Source: Pseudomonadota bacterium
Lineage (GTDB): Bacteria > Pseudomonadota > Gammaproteobacteria > Xanthomonadales > Xanthomonadaceae
Assembly: GCA_023392975.1 (NCBI GenBank)
Contig: JAEWNA010000183.1
Span: 1 to 21,072, forward strand
Direction: 5' to 3'
DNA: 21,072 nt
The notes beneath the pieces were generated by a model, which saw only the letters and a list, made by a program, of their open reading frames with translations, was not told the origin of the DNA and made no database searches. Below are positions 10,434-18,062 of the stretch, in pieces; position 1 is the stretch's first letter; every line of letters begins with the position of its first letter. A program made the position numbers and the translations under genes.

Positions 10434-11050
10434 GCCACGCCGTGCTCGGCCAGGAACGCGAGCAGTCGCGCCTCGTCCCATATCTCGATACCGAGTTCCT
10501 GCGCCTTCGCCAGCTTGCTGCCGGCAGCTTCGCCGGCGACGACGAGGTGGGTATTTCTTGAAACACTGGCCACTACATTTGCGCCTAGAGAGGAAAGCCT
10601 TTCACTGACCTGATCACGAGTCATCGAAATCAACGTGCCCGTGATGACCACACACTTACCGATCACGGCGCCGGAAATTGATTGATCAGAACCACCAGCA
10701 CTTTGGATCAGTCCAGACCTGTTATGCCTCATTGAGGCCGCGAAATCCTTTCGAGCTGCAGATAGCCGAGCTTTGGCTTCTTCGAATACATCTTCTGCTG
10801 CGATGAGCTGACGCAAGAAATACTCGACGTCCGTGCCCGCAACCCAGTCAACCACAAGACTCAGTGCATCAAGATCGCCATCCACGATGCCTTCCGGGTT
10901 CCCCGAAAGAATTCTCATACGATGCTTGCATGCCTGCCCGTTGACGCCAGCAGCGCAGGTGCAATAAGCATTCAGGTCACTCCCGAGCTTCTCTATCGTG
11001 ACTTTGTAGGGATCATCCTCGGAGCCCTTGACGTAGAAATCCGCTCTCAT
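10430..11050 (-). CDS. SWIM-type zinc finger plus BRCT domain protein, probably acquired
   Basis: The protein has 206 residues and no named function. The start is ATG 11050: an AAGGAG (11057-11062) lies six bases upstream, whereas the longer frame needs a TTG. An N-terminal CxCx8CxH element (Cys30, Cys32, Cys41, His43; YCTCAAGVNGQACKHR) matches the SWIM zinc-binding pattern found in proteins that contact DNA or partner proteins. A helical segment about 65-110 leads to a BRCT domain (about 131-206) closely similar to that of LigA. The last ~55 codons read almost as LigA does, while the rest of the gene is only about 50% GC in a ~70% GC background. It begins 11 bp after ligA and overlaps epmA by four bases, so it is inserted into, and co-expressed with, a core operon. 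A role in DNA repair or at ligase-type nicks is an inference from domains and position. No catalytic domain is seen. Confidence 0.85.
   Translation of the reverse strand: MRADFYVKGSEDDPYKVTIEKLGSDLNAYCTCAAGVNGQACKHRMRILSGNPEGIVDGDLDALSLVVDWVAGTDVEYFLRQLIAAEDVFEEAKARLSAARKDFAASMRHNRSGLIQSAGGSDQSISGAVIGKCVVITGTLISMTRDQVSERLSSLGANVVASVSRNTHLVVAGEAAGSKLAKAQELGIEIWDEARLLAFLAEHGVA
10466..10552 (-). repeat. Direct repeat copy A, 3' end of the SWIM/BRCT gene
   Basis: These 87 bases match 11095-11181 in ligA with three differences (10481, 10490, 10526), the two copies being 629 bp apart in the same orientation. They code for the C-terminal half of both BRCT domains (THLVVAGEAAGSKLAKAQEL and the following GIEIWDEARLL). 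Identity falls off on both sides. Confidence 0.9.
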
Positions 11051-11056
11051 TGCCCA

Positions 11057-11062
11057 CTCCTT
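11057..11062 (-). promoter_or_regulatory. Shine-Dalgarno site that sets the SWIM/BRCT start
   Basis: The minus strand reads AAGGAG, six bases before ATG 11050, and its first base is the last base of the ligA stop codon. It argues against the in-frame TTG at 11065 as the start and fits re-initiation by ribosomes finishing ligA. Confidence 0.75.
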
Positions 11063-13554
11063 CAAATCTCGTTATTGGCCAGGAAATCCAGCAATCGCGC
11101 CTCGTCCCAGATCTCGATGCCGAGTTCCTGCGCCTTCGCCAGCTTGCTGCCGGCGGCTTCGCCGGCGACGACGAGGTGGGTTTTCTTCGACACGCTGCCG
11201 GACACCTTGGCGCCCAGCGCTTCAAGCTTCGCGCCGGCTTCGTCGCGCGACATCGCGGCGAGGCCACCGGTGAGCACGACGGTCTTGCCTTCCAGCGGAC
11301 CGACGGGCGCGGCCTCGCCTTCCGGCAGTCGTTCGCGCAGCGTCGCCAGCGCTTCGCCGACCTTCGTCAGCAGGCCAGCGTTGGCATCATCGCCCAGCCA
11401 TGCGGCCAGCGCGCGCGCGCTGTCGGCGGGCAGGCCCGCGGTGACGAACGCATGCTCGGGCGCGTCGCGCAGCGCGGCGGCATCGGGGAACGCGAGCGCC
11501 AGCTGGTCGGCGCGGATGCGCGTGACCTTCGGGATTTCCATGTCGACCAGCAGCGTGGCGAGGGTGAGATCGGGCCGCAGTTTCGCCGACGGCGGATGCG
11601 CATCGCCGATGCGCACGCCGCGTTCGAGCAGCGCGTCGATCACCTGCTGGTTGCCCGGCTGGTCGAAGAAATGGCCGAGCGCACGCGCCACTTCGCCGCC
11701 GATGTCGGGCACGCGCTTGAACACCGGCCACGGCAGGCGACGGATGAGGTCGAGGTCGCCGAACCACGCGGCCAGCGCCTTCGCAGTGCTTTCGCCGACA
11801 TGCTCGATGCCGAGCGCGAACAGGAACCGCTCCAGCGTGGTCGCGCGGCTGCGGTCGATCGCTTCGATCAGGTTCTCGGCCCATTTGGTCGCGACCTTCT
11901 TCCTGTTCCATTCGAATCGGGCGGCATTCTGGCGCAGCGTACCGATGACGTATTGGCGCCAATCGTCGTTCGAGAGCGCTTCCGGGCGGAAAGCTGACGG
12001 CTCGGCCAACAACTTCACGGTTTCCTCATTCTGGTCCAACGACAGGTGAGCCCCGATATCGGACGCCACGCTTTCCGGACTTGCATCCAGCACCAGCTTG
12101 ACCAGCAGGAGATCATCTAGCATTAGGCCGTAGATATCCGCTGGAGAGCGCAAAACTTCCGTGTCGACGAACAGATCTACGAATTTCTCACCCAGGCCTT
12201 CGATGTCCATCGCGCGCCGCGAGGCGAAGTGGCGGATGGCCTCCTTGCGCTGCGCCGCGCAGGTCAGTTCGCCGGAGCAGCGCCAGACCGCCTCGCCTTC
12301 CTCGCGGACGATCTCCGAACCGCAGACCGGGCACGCGGTCGGCATGCGCCAGGGTTCCGCGTCGGCTGGACGATGTTCGGACACGACGCGGACGATCTCG
12401 GGGATCACGTCGCCGGCGCGGCGCACGATCACGGTGTCGCCGACGCGCACGTCGAGGCGCGCGATCTGGTCGGCGTTGTGCAATGTCGCGTTGGTCACGA
12501 CCACGCCCGCGACCTGCACCGGTTTCAGCCGCGCGACCGGCGTGGCCGCACCGGTGCGGCCGATCTGGATGTCGATGCCTTCCAGCACCGTCGACTGTTC
12601 CTGCGCCGGGAACTTGTGCGCGATGGCCCAGCGTGGCGCACGCGAGACGAAGCCCATTTCGCGCTGGCCGGCGTAGTCGTCGAGCTTGTAGACCACGCCG
12701 TCGATGTCGAACGGCAGGCCGTCGCGCTTGGCGCCCATCGCGCGGTAGTAGTCGAGCAGGCCTTCGGCACCGACGACCACCCGGTTCTCGGCGCTGACCG
12801 GGAATCCCCAGTCGCGCAGGCGTTCCAGCGTGGCCGAATGGGTCTCCGGCAGTTCGCCGCCCTCCACCACGCCCACTGCGTAGGCGTAGAACGCCAGCGG
12901 TCGCCGGGCGGTGATCTGCGGATCGAGCTGACGCAGCGAACCCGCGGCGCCGTTGCGCGGGTTGGCCAGCACCTTGCCGCCATCCTTCAGCGCGCGTTCG
13001 TTGTAGCGCCGGAACCCGTCCAGCGGCATGTAGACCTCGCCGCGGACTTCCAGCACCGGCGGCCAGTCGGCGCCGCGCAGGTGCAGCGGAATCGCCTTGA
13101 TCGTCTTCAGGTTGGCGGTGACGTCTTCACCCTTGTCGCCGTCGCCGCGGGTGGCGCCCTGCACGAACCGGCCATCTTCGTAGCGCAGGCTGATGGCGAG
13201 GCCATCGAGCTTGGGCTCGACCGAGAACCGCGGGCGCGTCCGCTCCAGCTTCTGCTCGATGCGGCGCTCGAAGTCCAGCACTTCCTCGTCGCTGAAGGCA
13301 TTGCCCAGCGAAAGCATCTGCACGGCGTGGTGCACTTCAGCGAAATCGCCCGACGGTGTGCTGCCGACCCGCTGGGTCGGCGACGCCGGATCGACGAGTT
13401 CGGGATGCGCGGCCTCCAGCGCCTCCAGCTCGCGCATCAATGCGTCGTATTCGCTGTCGGGAATCGCCGGATCGTCGAGGACGTAGTAGCGGTAATTCGC
13501 GTCCTCGATCCGGCGGCGCAGGTCGGCGATGCGGTGGGCGACGGAATCGGTCAT
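11062..13554 (-). CDS. ligA: NAD-dependent DNA ligase
   Basis: Seals nicks in replication and repair using NAD+. It has 830 residues against 671 in E. coli. Numbering matches E. coli up to the zinc finger: active-site Lys115 in EPKLDG, the HKFPAQEQ motif, and zinc ligands Cys408, Cys411, Cys426, Cys432. The extra length sits in two places: about 66 residues at 483-557 in the first helix-hairpin-helix region, coded by a lower-GC stretch (about 55% for 12001-12180), and about 90 residues at roughly 655-745, just before the BRCT domain, which look like an extra helix-hairpin-helix unit. BRCT occupies about 753-830. ATG 13554 (MTDSVAHRI) is preferred over an in-frame GTG at 13584 because it aligns with the family. 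It follows zipA by 101 bp, the neighbourhood also seen in E. coli. From memory, long LigA proteins occur in Xanthomonadaceae, so part of the extra length is probably lineage-wide. Confidence 0.97.
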   Translation of the reverse strand: MTDSVAHRIADLRRRIEDANYRYYVLDDPAIPDSEYDALMRELEALEAAHPELVDPASPTQRVGSTPSGDFAEVHHAVQMLSLGNAFSDEEVLDFERRIEQKLERTRPRFSVEPKLDGLAISLRYEDGRFVQGATRGDGDKGEDVTANLKTIKAIPLHLRGADWPPVLEVRGEVYMPLDGFRRYNERALKDGGKVLANPRNGAAGSLRQLDPQITARRPLAFYAYAVGVVEGGELPETHSATLERLRDWGFPVSAENRVVVGAEGLLDYYRAMGAKRDGLPFDIDGVVYKLDDYAGQREMGFVSRAPRWAIAHKFPAQEQSTVLEGIDIQIGRTGAATPVARLKPVQVAGVVVTNATLHNADQIARLDVRVGDTVIVRRAGDVIPEIVRVVSEHRPADAEPWRMPTACPVCGSEIVREEGEAVWRCSGELTCAAQRKEAIRHFASRRAMDIEGLGEKFVDLFVDTEVLRSPADIYGLMLDDLLLVKLVLDASPESVASDIGAHLSLDQNEETVKLLAEPSAFRPEALSNDDWRQYVIGTLRQNAARFEWNRKKVATKWAENLIEAIDRSRATTLERFLFALGIEHVGESTAKALAAWFGDLDLIRRLPWPVFKRVPDIGGEVARALGHFFDQPGNQQVIDALLERGVRIGDAHPPSAKLRPDLTLATLLVDMEIPKVTRIRADQLALAFPDAAALRDAPEHAFVTAGLPADSARALAAWLGDDANAGLLTKVGEALATLRERLPEGEAAPVGPLEGKTVVLTGGLAAMSRDEAGAKLEALGAKVSGSVSKKTHLVVAGEAAGSKLAKAQELGIEIWDEARLLDFLANNEI
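11095..11181 (-). repeat. Direct repeat copy B, 3' end of ligA
   Basis: The partner of 10466-10552, with 84 of 87 bases identical. It encodes the C-terminal half of the LigA BRCT domain. Its GC content fits the rest of ligA, so this is probably the resident copy and the other the derived one. Confidence 0.9.
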
Positions 13555-13622
13555 CGGGCGGTCTCGTGGTCCGGCCGCGGGCACCGGAGCGGCGCGCGGA
13601 ACCGGACAATCGTCTCACGCAC

Positions 13623-13643
13623 CGGTCGCAGGACACGCGACCG
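13623..13643. repeat. Small inverted repeat after zipA
   Basis: A 7-bp stem (CGGTCGC and GCGACCG) with a 7-base loop lies 13 bases past the zipA stop in the 101-bp gap before ligA. No T-tract follows on the minus strand. It may be an attenuating or 3' processing hairpin, or chance in GC-rich DNA. Confidence 0.3.
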
Positions 13644-13655
13644 TGCGGCGAAGCC

Positions 13656-14375
13656 TCACCAGCGCGTGTTTTTCGAGATCGGCGGCGCTTCGTGCAGGCG
13701 GTCGTAGGCGCGCAGTTCGTCGCGCAGGTGGGCGATGCGCTGGCGGCCGAGCGCGTTGCGCGACTCGTCCAGCACCACGCCGTCGAGCAACTCGGCCATG
13801 CGCTGCGCGGTCGGCAGCATCTTCTCCCAGGCATCGAGCGCCGGGATCGGCGCCGGCAGGGTCAGGAAGAACGCGATCGCCGGCGTTTCCAGCGACTGGA
13901 TCTCGGCCATCTCGAAGCTGCCGGGCTTCTTGATGTTGGCGACGCTGAAGATCGGCCCGCCGTCGGCGCGACCGTCGGCGAGGCGATGGAAGATGCTCAT
14001 GTAGCCGTAGCTCAGGCCGGCCTTCTCGGCCGCGACCACGATGTCCGGCCCGCGCAGCACTTCACCGGCGCGCGCCGCGACGTACAGGGTGACGATCTTG
14101 TCGAAGTCCTCGCGGTCGCGCTTGCCGACTTCCGGCCCGGACGGCGGCGGCGCAGCGGGTTCCGGCGGAGCGTCTGCCTGCACGGACGGGCCGCCGAGAT
14201 CGATCGAGATCGGCGGTGCATCGGGCGCCAGCCGCGGCTCGCTGCGGCCGCTGCGCTCGTCCGGGCGACGACGGCCCTGCCCCGGCTTGCGCGGGCGGCC
14301 GAAGAAGTAGATCGCGGCCATCAGCAGCAGGCCGGCGACGACGATTCCGATACGCAGCATCCAGATGTCGGACAT
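13656..14375 (-). CDS. zipA: Cell division protein ZipA
   Basis: ZipA anchors FtsZ to the inner membrane at the division septum. It has 239 residues, shorter than the 328 of E. coli because the linker is short. The expected order is seen: N-terminal membrane helix about 5-25 with almost no residues before it (N-out topology typical of ZipA), a basic then Pro/Ala-rich linker about 27-82, and a C-terminal FtsZ-binding domain about 88-228 including FFLTLPAPIPALDAWEKML and the LLDGVVLDESRNALGRQRI stretch that ZipA domains share. AGAGGA upstream of ATG 14375 supports the start. It begins 22 bp after smc and is followed by ligA; the zipA-ligA pairing is common in gammaproteobacteria. Confidence 0.95.
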   Translation of the reverse strand: MSDIWMLRIGIVVAGLLLMAAIYFFGRPRKPGQGRRRPDERSGRSEPRLAPDAPPISIDLGGPSVQADAPPEPAAPPPSGPEVGKRDREDFDKIVTLYVAARAGEVLRGPDIVVAAEKAGLSYGYMSIFHRLADGRADGGPIFSVANIKKPGSFEMAEIQSLETPAIAFFLTLPAPIPALDAWEKMLPTAQRMAELLDGVVLDESRNALGRQRIAHLRDELRAYDRLHEAPPISKNTRW

Positions 14376-14397
14376 CGATTCGTTTCCTCTCGCGTTG

Positions 14398-17300
14398 TCA
14401 GGCCGCGCCCGCCAGACGCGCAGCCTCGGCCAGGTCGACCGAGACCAGGCGGCTGACGCCGGGCTCGCGCATGGTGACGCCGCTGAGCTGCCGCGCCGCC
14501 TCCATCGTGGACTTGTTGTGGGTGACGAACAGGAACTGCACCTGCTCGCTCATCTCGCTGACCATGGCCGTGAAGCGGCCGACGTTGGCTTCGTCCAGCG
14601 GCGCGTCGACCTCGTCGAGCAGGCAGAACGGCGCGGGATTGAGCCGGAAGATCGCGAACACCAGCGCGACCGCGGTCATCGCCTTCTCGCCGCCGGACAG
14701 CAGCGAGATGTTGGAGACGCGCTTGCCCGGCGGACGGGCCATGATCGCGACGCCGGTGTCGAGCAGGTCCTCGCCGGTGAGTTCGAGATAGGCATGGCCG
14801 CCGCCGAACAGCCGCGGGTAGAGCTCCTGCACGCCGGCGTTGACGCGGTCGAACGTGTCCTTGAACCGACCGCGGGTCTCGCGGTCGATCTTGCGGATCG
14901 CCTCTTCCAGCGTCTCCAGCGCGGTGGTGAGGTCGGCATCCTGCGCGTCGAGGTACTCCTTGCGCTGCGCGGCCTCGGCGTGCTCCTGGATCGCGGCGAG
15001 GTTGACCGGCTCCAGCCGGCGCAACTTCGCGTCGAAGTCGGTGACGACCTTCTCCCACGCGGACGGGTCGGCGTCCTCGACGAGCGTGTTCAGCACGTCC
15101 TCGACGACGAAGCCGGCGGTGGTGACGGCCTCGGCGAGCTGCTCGGCCTTCAGCGCCAGCGCCTGCTGGTCGAGACGGCGCTGGGCGATCTTCTCGCGCT
15201 GCGACACCGACTGTTCGTCGCGCTGGTGGCGGGTGGACTCGAAGTCGCGCAGTTCGCCGTCGATGCCCTCGAGCGTCGCGCGCGCGGCGGCGAGATTCTT
15301 CTCGGCGATGACGCGCTGCTCCAGCGCGACCTGGCGCTGCTGCTCCAGCGCGAGCACCGGGGCGTCGCCCTCGGAGAGCTGCGAGGCGAGCTCGGTCAGG
15401 CGGGTGTCGAGCTGGCCGCGCTGGCCGCCCATGCGATCCAGCGCCTGCGCCAGCGCGACGACCTGCGCGCGCTGCGATTCGAGGTTCAGCGCCAGCGCGT
15501 GCGCGGCGTCGCGCGACTCGCGGGCCTGGTTGCGCGCGGCGTCGCGCGCTTCGGCGAGCGTGCGGCGCTCGTTTTCGAGATGCTGGCGACTGGTTTCGAG
15601 TTCGGCCATGCGCTCGACCGCTTCCTCCAGCCGCGAGCGCGCTTCCTTCGCCTGCTGGGCGGCCGCGTCGAGGGTTTCGATCAGCTGGCCGAGGTCGACG
15701 TCGATCTTGCCGATGCGGTTGCGCGCGGTGTCGAGCCGGCCCTGCTGGCTCTGCAGCTGGCCGGCGAGTTCGGAGACGTTGCGATGCGCGAGGTACAGCG
15801 CGCGCTGCGCGTCCTCGCGCTGCTGCTCGGCGGCGAGCATGCGGTCGCGGAAGGAGGCGATCGTGCGGTCGAGTTCGGCTTCGCGCTGCTGCAGGGTCTC
15901 GATGGCGGCCCGCAGCTCCTGGATTTCGCGTTCGCGCAGCAGCGCGCCCTGCTTGGCGGCGCCGGAGCGGCTGACCCGCACCCAGCCTTCGCCGAGGCGC
16001 TCGCCGCTGCGGGTGATGACCGATTCGCCCTCGCCCAGCCGCGCCTGCAAGGCGCGTGCGTCGGCCAGGGTCTCGGCGGCATGCAGCTTGGCGAGCAGGC
16101 GACGGATCGCCAGCGGGCCTTCGACCTTCGCCGCGAGCGAGGTCGCTGCGAACGCCGCGTCGCTGCGTTCGGCGGCAACCAGCGCGAGCCGGCCCTCGCC
16201 CAGGTCGGACAACGCTTCGACGAGCGTCTCGGGCGATTCGATCAGCACGCCTTCGATCAGCTGGCCGAGCGCACTCTCGACCGCGAATTCCCAGCCCGGC
16301 TCCACCCGCAGCGCTTCGCCGACGCGGGTCGCCGAATCCAGCCCGCGGGCCTTGAGCCAGGCCATCGCCGCGCCCTGCTCCTGGCCGAGCGCGGCGTGCT
16401 GCAGCGCTTCGAGCGAGGACAGGCGGCCGCGCGAGGCCTGGGTCTGCTTGCGCACGTCGGCCAGCTCGGCCTGGGCGTTGCGGACCTGGTCCTGCAAATC
16501 GACCACGGCCTGCTTGCGGGCGTCGAGGTCGAGGTTGAGCCCGTCGAGCGCGGCCTTGCGCTCCTCGTGCTGCAGTTCGATGCCGGCGAAGGCCTCGGCC
16601 AGCGCGTCGAGGTCCAGCGCGGTGCGCTCGGCGGACAACTGTTCGCGACGACGCTCGGCGTCCAGCGACTGGCGGTCGAGGTAGTCGACGCGGGTGCGCT
16701 CGACTTCGGCCGCGCGCGAGGCTTCGGCTTGGGCACGCCCGAGCTGGTCCCAGCGCTGCTGCCAGTCGGCGAGCTTCGCCTCGGCGTCGTGCAGCGCCTG
16801 CTGGCGGTCGGCGTCGGCGTCCTTCAGTGCCTCGAGGCGCGGTTCGGCGTCGTCGATCTCGGCGCGCAGGGTGTCCAGGCGCTGCCGGTCGTGTTCGATG
16901 TGCACGCCGATCTCGGACAGCGCCTGCTGCGCCTCGTCGCGGGCGCGCTGCAGGCGCTGCGACAGGTCCTTCTGGTGCGCGATCTGCTGTTCGATGCGGG
17001 CCAGCGTGCCGCCGACCTCGTAGCCCTCGGCCTGGGCCTTGTTCAGCGCTTCGGCGGCGGCTTCACGGCGGGCACGGTTCTCCTCGATGCGGCGCTCGGC
17101 CTCGCGCTGGTCGGCGATGAGCTGCTGGAGGCGGGTTTCCTCCTGCGACAGCTTCTCGCGCAGGCCCTGCAGGCGATTGTCGAGGACCCGGAACTCCAGC
17201 GCCTTCCACTCGGCGTCCTTGATCCGGCGCTCGGCCTGGATGGCCTGGTACTGCTCGGCCTGGCGGGCCTGGCGGGCGAGGTGCTGGAGCTGCTTGCCGA

Positions 17301-17901
17301 CTTCCTCGCGCAGGTCGTTGAGGCGGTCGAGGTTCTCGCGGGTGTGGCGGATGCGGGTCTCGGTCTCCTTGCGGCGCTCCTTGTACTTGGAGATGCCGGC
17401 GGCTTCCTCGAGATAGACGCGCAGTTCCTCGGGCTTGGCCTCGATCACCTGCGAGATCATGCCCTGCTCGATGATCGAGTAGCTGCGCGGGCCCAGGCCG
17501 GTGCCGAGGAACAGGTCGGTGATGTCGCGGCGCCGGCACTTGGTGCCATTGAGGTAGTAGCTGCTCTGGCCGTCGCGGCTGACCAGACGCTTGACCGAGA
17601 TTTCGTTGAACGCGGCGTATTCGCCGGTGATGGTGTGGTCGCTGTTGTCGAAGATCAGTTCGACCGAGGCCTGCGCCACCGGCTTGCGCGCCGAACTGCC
17701 GGAGAAGATCACGTCGGTCAGCGAGTCGCCGCGCAGGCGGCTGGCCGCGCTTTCGCCCATCACCCAGCGGATGGCGTCGATGATGTTCGACTTGCCGCAC
17801 CCGTTCGGACCCACGATGCCGGTCATGTTGGTCGGCAGGTGCAGGGTGGTCGGGTCGACGAAGGACTTGAAGCCGGAAAGCTTGATCGTGGAAAGACGCA
17901 T
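14398..17901 (-). CDS. smc: Chromosome segregation protein SMC
   Basis: The SMC ATPase compacts and segregates the nucleoid, normally with ScpA and ScpB (not in this window). It has 1167 residues, normal for bacterial SMC. The split ATP-binding head is complete: Walker A GPNGCGKSN at 31-39 (Lys37), and at the other end the signature LSGGEKA from Leu1068 and Walker B CLLDEVDAPLDEANV with Asp1096-Glu1097. Between them are two long Gln/Arg/Glu/Ala-rich coiled coils and a globular hinge at about 500-655. It starts the smc-zipA-ligA block. Presence of true SMC instead of MukBEF is as expected outside the Enterobacterales-type gammaproteobacteria. The ATG at 17901 gives the canonical MRLSTIKLSGFKSF start; its Shine-Dalgarno is weak. 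Confidence 0.98.
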   Translation of the reverse strand: MRLSTIKLSGFKSFVDPTTLHLPTNMTGIVGPNGCGKSNIIDAIRWVMGESAASRLRGDSLTDVIFSGSSARKPVAQASVELIFDNSDHTITGEYAAFNEISVKRLVSRDGQSSYYLNGTKCRRRDITDLFLGTGLGPRSYSIIEQGMISQVIEAKPEELRVYLEEAAGISKYKERRKETETRIRHTRENLDRLNDLREEVGKQLQHLARQARQAEQYQAIQAERRIKDAEWKALEFRVLDNRLQGLREKLSQEETRLQQLIADQREAERRIEENRARREAAAEALNKAQAEGYEVGGTLARIEQQIAHQKDLSQRLQRARDEAQQALSEIGVHIEHDRQRLDTLRAEIDDAEPRLEALKDADADRQQALHDAEAKLADWQQRWDQLGRAQAEASRAAEVERTRVDYLDRQSLDAERRREQLSAERTALDLDALAEAFAGIELQHEERKAALDGLNLDLDARKQAVVDLQDQVRNAQAELADVRKQTQASRGRLSSLEALQHAALGQEQGAAMAWLKARGLDSATRVGEALRVEPGWEFAVESALGQLIEGVLIESPETLVEALSDLGEGRLALVAAERSDAAFAATSLAAKVEGPLAIRRLLAKLHAAETLADARALQARLGEGESVITRSGERLGEGWVRVSRSGAAKQGALLREREIQELRAAIETLQQREAELDRTIASFRDRMLAAEQQREDAQRALYLAHRNVSELAGQLQSQQGRLDTARNRIGKIDVDLGQLIETLDAAAQQAKEARSRLEEAVERMAELETSRQHLENERRTLAEARDAARNQARESRDAAHALALNLESQRAQVVALAQALDRMGGQRGQLDTRLTELASQLSEGDAPVLALEQQRQVALEQRVIAEKNLAAARATLEGIDGELRDFESTRHQRDEQSVSQREKIAQRRLDQQALALKAEQLAEAVTTAGFVVEDVLNTLVEDADPSAWEKVVTDFDAKLRRLEPVNLAAIQEHAEAAQRKEYLDAQDADLTTALETLEEAIRKIDRETRGRFKDTFDRVNAGVQELYPRLFGGGHAYLELTGEDLLDTGVAIMARPPGKRVSNISLLSGGEKAMTAVALVFAIFRLNPAPFCLLDEVDAPLDEANVGRFTAMVSEMSEQVQFLFVTHNKSTMEAARQLSGVTMREPGVSRLVSVDLAEAARLAGAA

Positions 17902-18004
17902 GCGCTGTCGGGAACTCCGCCGGCCCGACCGGACGGACCGGCGCTGGCGCAGCTAGGGATTCGGTTGAGGAACAAGCGCCAAGCGATTGATTTCGCTGAC
18001 GACA

Positions 18005-18024
18005 ATGCGGCGCAATCGCCGCAT
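18005..18024. repeat. Inverted repeat in the smc leader
   Basis: ATGCGGCG and CGCCGCAT form an 8-bp stem with a 4-base loop, 38 bases after the ABC ATPase stop and just downstream of a possible smc -10 box. It could end the upstream transcript (no T-tract, so not a classic one), serve as a binding site, or structure the smc leader. Confidence 0.4.
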
Positions 18025-18033
18025 CATCCCTGC

Positions 18034-18039
18034 AGTATA
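18034..18039 (-). promoter_or_regulatory. Possible -10 box of the smc promoter
   Basis: The minus strand has TATACT in the AT-containing stretch TCTATATACTG between the ABC ATPase stop and smc, the only sequence of that kind in the 161-bp gap. No convincing -35 is seen. It would give a leader of about 130 bases. Confidence 0.35.
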
Positions 18040-18062
18040 TAGAACGCTGCGGCGCGGGAAAC

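Noticed and set aside
12229..13707. A 492-codon plus-strand open frame over ligA
   Set aside because: Antisense shadow of the 5' half of ligA, which has all catalytic and zinc-binding residues in the other direction.
14365..18042. A 1225-codon plus-strand open frame opposite smc
   Set aside because: It is the antisense shadow of smc in a genome with strong GC at third codon positions. The translation is Leu/Arg/Ala/Val-rich with no recognisable domain, while smc on the other strand has all family motifs.
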